From Strix aluco (Eukaryota > Chordata > Aves > Strigiformes > Strigidae): a stretch of DNA of 64,000 bases. Where the stretch lies: contig NC_133946.1 of the NCBI RefSeq assembly GCF_031877795.1, forward strand, positions 9,957,144 through 10,021,143, given 5' to 3'. This document shows, piece by piece, positions 39,557-50,000 of this stretch; position 1 is the first letter of the stretch; every line of letters begins with the position of its first letter. The notes below the pieces were generated by a model. That model was not told the origin of the DNA. It did not search any database and saw nothing but the letters and a program-made list of their open reading frames with translations. The translations under genes were made by a program, and so were the position numbers.

Positions 39557-41743
39557 AAGGGAGGAAATCTGCAATGGGAAGGGCTGGGAATTGTGTGTCA
39601 AGGGTATCAAAAGTGATACAAAGGAGGATCACAAAAATCCTGCCTGAGACAGTACTTCAGTGAGGCTCTATGACCCCACAGAATATTTATACAACAGTTG
39701 AGCCCTGATTACACCAATAAGCTTAAGGCTTTCTTCCCCTCAATCTTCTTTTTTTGTGTAACTGGCTGGTTGTGTACCTTTTAAATACATCTTTCTCTGT
39801 CTTTGTCCTTCTGAGGGCTGGAAACTGAGAAACAGACACAAAAGGTGTATTCAGACTTTCCAATTACAGCTGATGTAAAATGATGATGAATGAAAACCCA
39901 GAGAAATTTAGCATGGGAGATGTGTCTCTGGAACATGAAGAGCAAAGCTGTGTCTCCTAAATCTGGGTCCCAACACTGCCTGCAGGGAGGTGGAGGCCAC
40001 CCTCATCTTGAGCAATTTTGTGGTCTAAAGGCTCATGTTTGCTGAAGTGCTACATATGCTGGGGGATGTTCTCTCCTTTCTTGCCTTTCTGTAGTGACTA
40101 AACAAATGTGACTCCAAAATCAGCAACTCCAGAACTGACCTTCATTTACATAGCTCACAAACATGAAATACAACGCCGGCTCCCTACAAATAAGATTTAA
40201 TCTGCACCATAATTATGCTGAAGTGTGATTTCAACCAGCTAGCTAACATCAAAGAAGTCAAAGGCAAAGAGACCCAAATCCAGATTTACAGGGAGATCAT
40301 ACCACACATGGTAAGTAAGGGGGTATTTATCTCTAAGAAATGTAAAGGTTGAGACCCACATGCTAATTACAAATCTGTCATGCTAGAAGTTGCCAGGATA
40401 AAGCTTACTCATGTATCAGAAGTGGTTCAACGCTTCCTTAAAGAAAAGAATCTCAACTCTTCCTTGACAGTGGGGAATTCTTATGTAGGGTTTCTCTATC
40501 AGGCATTGATGATCAATATTGTTGACACAACAGTATGACGAATTTGTGGTCACTGTTTTTTGAGGAATGGTACCAAAGAGGTAGATGAATATGTGACAGC
40601 ATGACCTGCCTAAAATTACAAGCACGTTAAGTATTAAGAGATATTTTCAGAGTTGAGATCGACGATACAGTACAGTTCGTTTGTGTGAAAGTTATTTTCA
40701 AGTGAATTTTGGAAGTACAGAAGTTTTACTTGTAAAGATGCAGACTAGGGAACCACACGTACTTCAGCTGTTCCCAGGCTCCTCCAAGAGACCGCTAAAG
40801 GGTCCGGAGATCTGGTATGGAGCCTACACAGAGCGACTGCAGCATAGTACTGACAGTGAATTATGCTATAATACAACAGTGACAGATATTTTTGGTACAA
40901 AGCTGCTGTGTTATAGTGAGAATCTGTTAAATTAATTTAGTAAGGCTTATCCCATGCTAAATTAACAAGCCTTTTTTCTAAGTATAATATGAAAGTCCTC
41001 CTTTTGCAGTCCCTGTGTAAGGTGCGTGCTTAATGGTTTGCTTATAGTTACTTATGCTTTAACATGTAAACTTAGCAGTAGTCTCAGTTCCATCTTTGGC
41101 TAACCAAAAAGACATCCAGTGTAATTATGAAGAGCTTTGATGTAGTAATTGTCATGTAATTATTGCTCATGTAATCTCATGTAATAACTGCTCTCAGAAG
41201 CAGTATTTTTAACTTTTTTTTTTTTTTGAGACCATGAACATTTGCTATTTTGTTACACTTTCCCATGAAGAATAAATATCTCCTGTTGGTGGACAAGATC
41301 AGGGCTTTATTCTGGTCCAACATGTATTCTTAATTTATTGTCATCAATTCTCCCACCAGCTCTGATTTTTCTGTTATTGCAGATATTTTTTAGCTCTTCA
41401 GCAAGACAGGTTTTGCGTACAAACTATATTCAGATCCCATGACTTGGGTGAAATACTTCCCTAAGCTGTTGAGTGCCCAGAGCTTACGCAGAACTGCAAT
41501 GGCAACGCAAGAAAAAGGAGAAATTAATAGGAATAGATGAAACAATTCCATATTATTTTAAAGCGTTATATTTTGCGGTCAATAAGTCTCAATATGCTTC
41601 ACATTTTCACAAAAAAACTGCATATGACTTGGGGGAAAAAGGTAATTTCAACCCCTGTGTAAGGGGCTTAGAAAAGTAAATGCATAAAAATTGAATCTTG
41701 TAAATGTAATGGTATTAAAATATTCTTGGTGAATAGTGAAAAA

Positions 41744-41768
41744 CTTCAAATATTTTCAATATTTGAAG
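41744..41768. repeat. Near-palindrome with 11-bp arms and 3-nt loop
   Basis: CTTCAAATATT (41744-41754), TTC, AATATTTGAAG (41758-41768). The arms are exact reverse complements. Confidence 0.85.
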
Positions 41769-43289
41769 ATATTTCTTTTATACTTCATTTATTCATTATT
41801 GAAATAATTGGGTTGGGTGATTTATTACATTTGTCTTATAACCTGTTATGCAAAAAGAAGTGATTTGGAAAGCAAATAATCTAATATAAAATTGACAAAG
41901 CATTGAGCTGCTACAGAAAATGCAGGCATACACGAAAAGTAGAAGCATAAGAAGCAATATTTACTGATGGAATGAAGGAAAAAATCTGACCATTCAAAAT
42001 TAACTGCTACAACATGAGTCAAAGAAAGAAGTTCCTTGCTGGATTATCAACTTGAGTTAACTCCTGGGAAGCAAGATTCAGAATGGAAACAAGGGCAAAG
42101 ACTGTGTGCTTGTGTGAAGGGATTTTGTGAGGAAGAATAAGGAGACATCTCTCTTGTGGTGGTGAACCATCAGGTTGGCCCAATTGTTCAAGAAACAGCG
42201 CTCTTTCTTGTGTCGATGTAATGCATTGTGTGGATCCATGATTGAACAGATCAAACAAAAATTCAGCTTTAAAAAGCAGTGGTAAAAATATAACCTTAAA
42301 CTGGTATTGCAACCAAAAATTCTATCTCAAATTGGCAATTACTGGGAATTAAATTTTCAGTCTTATATTCCCAAAGTCTTCCATCTGTTATTGTTACCCC
42401 TTCAGCTCCTTCAGTCCTGCTGAAGGCAGTGACATTTCATTTTCAAGCTGTACCTAAGAAGGCATATATTCATTCAAAGATTTCCTTTACTTCACAGAAA
42501 ACCTGATGCTATTTCAGTACAATGTCTTTGAATTAATACTGAAGTAATTATTTGTTGTCAGCATAGAAGTTCAGCAAGTGCTACCTAGACGCAGGGGACC
42601 TGTGGCTAAAAGAAATGTGTAAAACTAAGATCAAAATGTTATGTAGTGTTCAGGGATTGTATTTGGAGGGGTGCGGGTACCTCTATCAAAAATCCCAGTC
42701 CGAAAGACAAATGAAGCAACCGTTTCCAGTGACTGAAACGCAGCTATTAAGGCCCAATTACACCTGTGGCACGCCACCTCTCTGGAACCCTCCCACAGTT
42801 TTAGGGACATGCCTTAAAGGCACGAATAGGCAGAAAACATGTTTTGGAGTCCCGCTTATACCGGGAAGGGCCTCGCTGGCGGGAAGGCGGAAGCGGTGTG
42901 ACGGGCTCCGCTCCGGGGAGACCCCCCGCCACCTCAGACCCACCGCCTCGGCTAGGCGAGGTCCGGCAGCGCCCCGCTCCTCAGGGGCAGCCACAACCAG
43001 CCGGTTGTTCTACGCGGGGGTGGTGAGGAGAGCCGAGCCGAGCCGGCCCCACCCTCCCCACGGCGGGTCGCGGCCCGGTGCGAGGCCGCGGCGGCGGGCG
43101 GGGGCTCGGGCCAGGCTGCCCCGCCTGCCTATTGTGTCTGGCGCTTAGGCGCCTACCGCGCGCCTGAAAGACCCTCCAGCACCGAGCCGCCAGACGGCGC
43201 CGCTGCTGGGAGGCGCCTCCTCCGCCTGGGCAGGGCCGAGGCCGCAGCGCGCTGGCGGGCGGGCTCAGGCGTTCTCCGCGGGCACTCTC

Positions 43290-43506
43290 AAGCAGCGAGG
43301 ACCCCGCGCTGCTCGCTCCCGGGCCGCCTTGCCTTACGCGCTGGCGTGCGCGCCCCCGCTCTCTCCCTCAGTCGCGCGGTGCAGCGGTCGCAGGAGCAGC
43401 GCGGGCGGCGGGGCCGGAGTCGGCTGAGGCGGCCATTCCTAGAGCGAGAGCGCAGCGCACCGAGTTCCGCCGCCCCCTCCCTTCCCCCGGGCCACTCACG
43501 CACACG
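43290..43506 (+). other. CAPRIN1: CAPRIN1 exon 1, non-coding 5' UTR (5' limit approximate)
   Basis: A good donor, CACACG|GTGAGG, lies at 43506/43507, 340 bp before the acceptor in front of the start codon. The stretch before it (43290-43506) has no ATG, as expected for a 5' UTR free of upstream start codons. The 5' boundary is a guess. The donor is read directly; the use of a separate non-coding exon 1 rests on the acceptor just before the ATG and on the known gene layout. Confidence 0.6.
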
Positions 43507-43623
43507 GTGAGGAGGGTGGCGAGGGCCCCTCCGGACACCGGCGGGGCGGCGGGAAAGGGTGGAGCTCGGGGAATGACCGCTGGCTGGGGCGAGCACCGTT
43601 GGGCGGCGGGAGGCTGCCCCGCT

Positions 43624-43629
43624 CACGTG
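43624..43629. promoter_or_regulatory. CACGTG E-box (CLEAR-like) in intron 1
   Basis: The sequence CTCACGTGAC matches the palindromic CLEAR/USF/MYC-type E-box at nine of ten positions and lies in the promoter CpG island about 120 bp after exon 1. Binding is an inference; only the motif is seen. Confidence 0.35.
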
Positions 43630-43633
43630 ACCG

Positions 43634-43724
43634 CCCCGCGCGCGCGTGCCCCAGTCAATTCGCTGGAGGGGGGGCGCGCGCGCGCGCGCCGGCAGGTGCG
43701 GCTTTTTGGCGCGCGCGCGCGCGC
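43634..43724. repeat. Three alternating CG tracts in intron 1
   Basis: Tracts of alternating C and G at 43634-43647, 43674-43690 and 43709-43724. The last two can pair with each other as well as with themselves. Confidence 0.85.
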
Positions 43725-43846
43725 CCTGGGCGTGGGGAAGCGGCCGTGTGCGCGCCCGCCCTCCCGCGTGTCCCCTCCGGCGGCCCGTTCCCCCGTAACG
43801 CGCCCTCGCTCTCTCCGCGCTCTCTTTCTCTCTCTCTCGCTCACAG

Positions 43847-44040
43847 AGATGCCCTCGGCTACCAACAGCACTATGGCGAGCAGCAGCGGGAAAGCGGGCC
43901 CGGGCAGTGAGGCTGCCCCGGCGGCAGCGGCGGCCGCCCCGCAGGCATCGGGTGGCAGCATCACTTCGGTGCAAACCGAGGCCATGAAGCAGATCCTGGG
44001 AGTGATCGACAAAAAGCTGCGCAACCTGGAGAAGAAAAAG
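43847..44040 (+). CDS. CAPRIN1: CAPRIN1 exon 2 (start codon, residues 1-64)
   Basis: ATG at 43849-43851. The exon encodes the Ala/Ser/Gly-rich, disordered N-terminus with a six-alanine run, then VQTEAMKQILGVIDKK, the start of the conserved helical region, and ends LEKKK. It ends in phase 0 at AAG|GTGCTC, a weak donor beyond the invariant GT. The frame stays open a long way into intron 2, which is typical of such GC-rich DNA. Confidence 0.93.
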
Positions 44041-47000
44041 GTGCTCTCCTGTCCCCCCTCGGCCGGCGGCCGCGGGCTGACCGACACCCTACCCACCCCC
44101 CCCTCCCCGTCCCGAGGGTGGGCCCCGGGCCCCTCAGTCGCCCACCCTCCTCACCCCCTCCCCGGGACACCCCAGCTTTTTGGCGAGCCTTGTCCCCAGC
44201 GTCGGGCCGGCTCAAGGGACGTTGAACTGTCCCGTCCTGTTTTCCTTCCTCTTCCTTGTGTTGGCGAGACGGCGGCCGGTCCCCTCGGCCGTGCCCTCCT
44301 GCTCCTTGGGCGAGGGAGCCTGCGGCCTGCGCGGGTTGTTCCCGGCGTCGCCCCCAGGGGCCGCCCGCTGGAAGGTTCCAGAAGGGCGAGCGCCTCTTTC
44401 CCGGTCTTTCCCCTTCCCTTTTCGGGGGGTCCCCCGGTCCTTTCTGTCGGCCGCCCTATCCCGCGGCCCCAGGAGCCCGCCGGGCGCGTCACCCCACCCC
44501 CCACCCCCCCGCCGTGCGGTAGCGGCGGAGGGCAGAGCCCGGAGGGGTCGTGGCTGCCGTCCCCCTCCAGCCCCGCGGGCCGCAGCCCCCTCCTCGCTCC
44601 CGGCGAGACCCCTCGGCGGCGCGGCTCCCTTCCCCCTCCCTTCCGCCTTTTGTTTCCCTCGGCGGGGCCTTGCCCAGCCCCGCTCTCGCCTCACCGCAGG
44701 GAACGGCCGCCCCCCATTTCCCTGCTTTACCCCCTCCGCTCCCTTTCCCCTCCCCACCGCCGTCGCTCTCCCCGGCCTGGGGCGGCGAGAGGCTGCGGCG
44801 CGCCGGGCTGCTCTCAGCCCGTGCACATGGAAGCGGGAACTAACATGGCGGCGGCGGAGGCAGCCTCAGCCTCTCCGACGGAACTGCATTGTGCGAGCAG
44901 CCTGCACAAAGCCGGGGGCCGCCGGCCACCCCACCCAGGGATTTTTTTTCCTCTCTCGTTTTTCATCGCCCTAAGCTCACCCCTTTGGGAGTCTTAGGTC
45001 AGCTGGAAGCGGCCTTTAAGGGGTTATTTTTAGAAAGAGCAGCTACTAAATCCGTGGTCCTTGGACGGTTCGAGTTGTGACAGAAGAGAAAAAGGGTGTC
45101 GTGGTTACTTACGGTTTATGTGGCACTCGCTCGGTGTTGCTGGATTAAATGAGCCTCGCAGGGCATTCCAACCTACAGAGCATGAAGTGTCCCTCAGAAA
45201 AAGGCTAACAGACATGTAGCCTAAAGTCTTGCATCGAAACACCATATTACTAAGCTAAAATTAGGGAATACTAAAAGATTATGTCTGTGTTGAAGCCCTA
45301 AATCTGTTTTTGCTCTTAGAAGTAAATAGGCACAATTACTCTTGTATTAATTCTATTTTAACTAGCCCTTTAGATCGTAGTAGTCTAGACTAATATTCCC
45401 TATTCGTAGAAGAGGCATATATTAGCAGTAAATTAGTCTGTACAGGTGAGTTGCAAATGAAACAAGCTGTGCTTTACCTGTACATAGCGTGCAGTGTAGT
45501 TTCCCACTCAAAAAATAGGTGTTGGATTTTCCTGGTTTTTAAAAGTGAAAAGCAGCCTGCCAGGAGCTTTTAGATAAGTTTTAGAATCAGAGGATCTTTT
45601 CTTGATCCTTGTCCGAATACTGTTGTGTATGGGTAGGACAAGATGTCTGTCTTAAAGTTGTCATTAATACGTACGAATGTGTGGATATACAAGAACACTG
45701 GTCCTCAACTTGAGAAAGAATGCAGATCTTGCTGTACATCTCTAGTTTCAATAAAATGAAATGGTCTCAAATGATTGTTGTATCTAACATATATCCTCTA
45801 AAAATTTTTTTCTATGATGTTCAAAATGTGTATTTTCAAACCTAAAATTAGCAGATGAACATTCTGATCTATTCTGTATTTTGAAGTAATAAAGAGGATA
45901 AGCACGCTCTTATTGGTGTGCGGGTCAGCTTTCCTTTCTAGTAGTGTTTTTATTTACCTTTTAAAATAAATAATTTACACCTAATTTACACTTGGCTTAG
46001 CCATTCCATTCGATTTGAATGGACTTCTGGTCAACTTTCATAATATTTTAAGTTAGAAAGATGTGTCAGAGGCTATTATTCTCGCAGAAGAGAGTGAAAG
46101 TTGGTGATACTGGTCTCATGAAGGTGGTTTTTTGTGTATCTCTGGCTGCTGTTACTCATTATAACTGATGTCATAGCGAGTGAATAGAGGTGATGAGGTG
46201 CCTTTTTTTCTGGAAATGGCTTCTGTTGAAAGATGTTCTCTTAAAATTATTTAAAGCATCTCTTTTCGGGGCACTCTGCTAGGCAGTGTGGGCTTAAAAA
46301 TGGCAAAGGCTAGGTCTTCAAAAAGAAAAGCTAGGTGTGATCTCACACTGATGAATTAAAGTTCAAAGATTTCTCTTAAGTCTTAACAGGCTGTAGAAGT
46401 TCTGAAACTTAATGAAGTAGGACTCATGTAAACACTATAGAAGTCATGAGATAAATTGTTCTCGGTGCATTAAAGCAGAATTATAATTAGCAGGCTTGAG
46501 CCTCTCCTTGGTGGGGGAATCAACAGTACTTCAGTAAATCAACATTCTTTAATAAAGAGAGCACTGCGTGCTTAGGGTCCTGAAAACAAAGCCTATTGTA
46601 CACATGAGTACTGGTATTTTTATTGTATTACTTGATAAGTTTACTTCATTACACAAATTCCTTCATTTTCCTTGATTTTTGAATCTTTTGATGAGAATTT
46701 TTCTAAACCATCCAAAAGGTAAAATAGTGTACTGGGTACTGCACAGGCAGGAGTGGGTGAAAAATCCAGTAAATATCACTGAAAACTTGTGCTTAGTTGA
46801 ACATTTAATCCTTTTTGTCAGAAACTGATAATGAAGACCAATAGAGATGATTGAGAGCTTTGTATTTGAGAATGAATATGAAAATATACTTGACTTAGAC
46901 ACATGCTTCGAAGTTAGAAAAATAAGCTCTGTAAGAGGTACCATCTTAGATTTTAAATGGTGTGTGCAGCCTTTAGTTGAGGAGAAGTCACTCTTAATGA

Positions 47001-50000
47001 AGAAATTGGAAATTTTGAAGTAAATTGTTTAGTGTCATGTGTCCTCCTAAACTCAGAGGGTAAAATAATGTGACCATCTAAATACAGTACACAATTTCAA
47101 ATCATAATTGTAACTTAGTTCTATAGTATTTTGAATGGGTTTGTATAAACTAGAAATACTAGATTATTAGTTACACTTTCATTTTCTCTTCCTGAGGCAC
47201 CTCATTATTTGAAAGAAGGAGTATTGCTTGTGTTAAAAGAGACTAGGGTAAACTGAATTGCTGTTCATAAATGTATGGGAAAACATGGCCTGAAAATGTC
47301 TTGTGTTCTCTTCATCTTTTTATATTTGGAAATAATAGGAATGCCATCCTGTTTTCTTTCTCTGTTTAGATGAGTAGATACTTGTGTGTGCACGGGAGGG
47401 GGTAATTGAAGAGGTATTTTCTCTACAAGACCTTCAGACGTGCAACTTGAGTATATGTTGACAAGCTTAGTTAATTTAGAAGTTGCATGAACTGGTCTAG
47501 GTTTTTGTTAGGTGTCTGAAGTTAGAATCCTACTAGCTCTCCAGGTTCCCTGGGAGAAAATGCTTCAGTAAGATCTGCATTTTCTTCTCCCTGTCCCTTC
47601 TACTTTTTTAGAGGGAAAAGCCTTTCCAAATTAAGCCAGTTGAATGTAGATCAAACTCATGTCTTGATACAACGATGAATGAAAAAAACAAAAGTTATTT
47701 TTGCTTTCAACTTGTGTAATACAGCATGAGCTATGTAATAACAGTTTTTAAAACCAAATGTTCTGTCAGAGGGACAAAATATCATTTGCTAACACATGAT
47801 TTAAGGTATGGGCAGGTGATCACAAAGATTACTCTTGGGCAACTGTAAATATGAAGTAAGAATGTTACCTTCAACTACTTGGCAGGACTTGAGCTTGGGT
47901 ATATAGTTTAAAAGATGGCACATTTTAGCTGTAGCTGGTAACTTAAGATGCTATCGCTTTATCAGCCTGTCTGAATTTCCAAATAAGTGTAATCCTGACT
48001 GGGTTGAAAAATGAATACTTAAAAAGTGCCCCTGTCATTATTACACAAGAATTTTCACTGGAACAGTAGATGGATATTTCAAGTTGATCTGACTTGGTTC
48101 AATAAAATGTTGGATTTCCCATAGGAAACAGTTATAAACCTGTAGTAAAAGCTGAGATCAGTATTCTATTGTTGTAGGTGCAGCTAATGATAGCAGGGAA
48201 GCATGCTTCAAGTTCCCTGTCAGTAGCAGCACTCTTAAGTGCTTCTGCACCATTATTTGGGCCACTTGGATGTTCAAGGCTTCCGAGTGTCTCCAGAAAC
48301 TCTCCTTGTGAAGCTTGGTTTCAAATTTATCTTTGCAGATTGAATGTGATTTTGAAACCAAGAAATTGTAAAATTCATTTGAAACTGTGTATTGAAAGCC
48401 TGAATCTTTCTTTGGAACATCTCTTGATAGCAGTTTTGGATAACCAAGCTTTATCTTAAAAACCAGGCAAGTTTATGCTTTATCTTAAAAATCAAGCAGG
48501 TTTATCTGTGAAATTATGTGGTGTTTGGTACTTTATGGTTTCAGCTTGTTTTGTTTTATGTAGCATAGGGATTATTTCTTATAGCAAGTTCTGTTAACTA
48601 GATATATGATGAGTCCTACAAGCTGTGAAAGATCTTCTAGTTATTTTTTTCAGATGCTGCTTTGGTGTTTTGTTGATGCTTTTCCTTCTAGGAAAAAAAA
48701 GATACAGAATGTATTGGGAGAGCCCAGTTTGTGTTCTAGAACCCCATTTGTGGTGGTTGTAGAATTCACTTGCTGTTGTAACTCCTTTTGATCATAGATG
48801 ATGTGTAGACAAAATCTAGGTCTCTTGCAGTGTAGTCAGCTTACCAGTAGATTCATAGTGTTTCTGTAGGAAATACTGCGTGGTGATTTGGGAAGAGAAC
48901 ATATATATAATCACCAAAACTTTTAGGACTTTGTCACCTGTGGCTTAACTTAGTTCTGGTCACTGAAGAAGCAATCTTTTTTTTCCTCTGTAGTCAACTA
49001 ATACAAGAGTTTGAAAGGTTTACGTTTTGAAGATTACACATACCCATCAGTTCTGCATTTATTTGGGAAGGAATGGATCCTGCTTCTAGCTGTTCTTGCA
49101 TCTTTCTCTCTACGTATTTGGTTGGATCAGGCTGCTGACCCAGGTGTCAGTCTGGCCATGTCACTGCCCTTGTTGGCGTGTGGGAAGGGTCAAGGCCGTG
49201 TGGTTCTCGTAGGAGAACACCCCTTTTGTGATCAGTGTCCTCTGGGGTAAGCTGTGCAAGACTGCGGTCTCAGAATTGGTGTGTCTGTCACTCGCTTAAA
49301 CTAATAAAGCGTGGAGATATTTTTTTCTAAACTGTCAAACTTACCAGACTTTGGGGAAAAAACGTAAGAATATTTACAACTGTTACTTCAAAAATAAATT
49401 CAGTTTAAACAGAAGACCTGTAAGTGTTTTGTGTTCCAGAGTATTGATATTAATGTTTCATTACATCTTCTTGGCTATAACTCAGGGCTGAAACAGCTTC
49501 TTGGGACTTGTTCGGTGTGTATATAATAGGAAGTGTACCCAGACAGCGAATGTGAGAGCTGTGGTGGTTTTTGAGAGGTTCTGAACTTCCATGTCTTGTT
49601 AAATTGATACAGTTTAGATGTTTTACCGTTTTGATTGTTTTCTGAGGAAGTGGGAAGACTGATTTTTATTTTTTAATCATTTCCGGGCAGTCTTTGCTGA
49701 GAAGTTAAACTGATGAATGAGTGTGGAGATGATGGTGGAAGGGCAGATGAATTACAGTGTGCAAATGTAGAACAGGTCAATAAACTGTTTTGTAGCTTGG
49801 CTTTTCTTTTACTTCAGTGCAAAATTTATTAGGCAGATATTTTAAATTTTGGATTATCTTAATTGCTTGATGCTGTTAAAAAAAAAAATACACGCAGTTT
49901 TTGATATATCTAAGAAAACAGACTTGCAGTAGTCCCCTCCATCTCTTCTTTGCTTGTAGTGAAGTGTGCCTTACAAAATGTTTACTTCAGCTTATTGAAG

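Larger units (their letters stand above)
36346..42849. other. Intergenic DNA immediately upstream of CAPRIN1
   Basis: No gene recognised. Has a C/T- and GC-rich stretch at 36945-37330, a G/A-rich stretch at 39100-39560 with an octamer repeat, three TCATGTAAT copies (41152, 41167, 41177) and a hairpin at 41744. AT-rich elsewhere until the CpG island begins. Confidence 0.55.
43507..43846 (+). other. CAPRIN1: CAPRIN1 intron 1 (340 bp)
   Basis: Donor GTGAGG and acceptor CTCTCTCTCGCTCACAG. It is CpG-rich throughout and holds three alternating CG tracts (43634-43647, 43674-43690, 43709-43724) and a CACGTG E-box at 43624-43629. A second AG two bases after the first (43847-43848) could also serve as acceptor, giving an exon that begins exactly at the ATG. 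Confidence 0.75.
42850..44930 (+). promoter_or_regulatory. CAPRIN1: CpG-island promoter of CAPRIN1
   Basis: Composition changes abruptly near 42850 from AT-rich intergenic DNA to very GC- and CpG-rich DNA and returns to AT-rich near 44930. The island covers the presumed promoter, the non-coding exon 1, intron 1, exon 2 and the first 0.9 kb of intron 2. I see no TATA box at a sensible place, which fits a housekeeping CpG-island promoter with dispersed starts. An ETS-like GGAAG and a CRE half-site TGACG sit at about 42884-42900. A short palindrome, GGCGC-TTAG-GCGCC, lies at 43140-43153. The exact start site cannot be read from the sequence. Confidence 0.85.

Noticed and set aside
43288-44826. 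Long - strand open frames in the CpG island (up to 228 codons)
   Set aside because: Low-complexity Arg/Gly/Ala/Pro translations caused by base composition, with no domain.
43507-44997. 496-codon open frame running through intron 1, exon 2 and the start of intron 2
   Set aside because: Stops are rare in DNA this GC-rich and other long frames exist here on both strands. Clear splice sites and family homology support only the exon 2 part.
45120-45182. Short resemblance to a CR1 tail (GGATTAAATGAGCCTC, CATTCCAACCTACAG)
   Set aside because: Too short and diverged, with no terminal octamer; could be chance.
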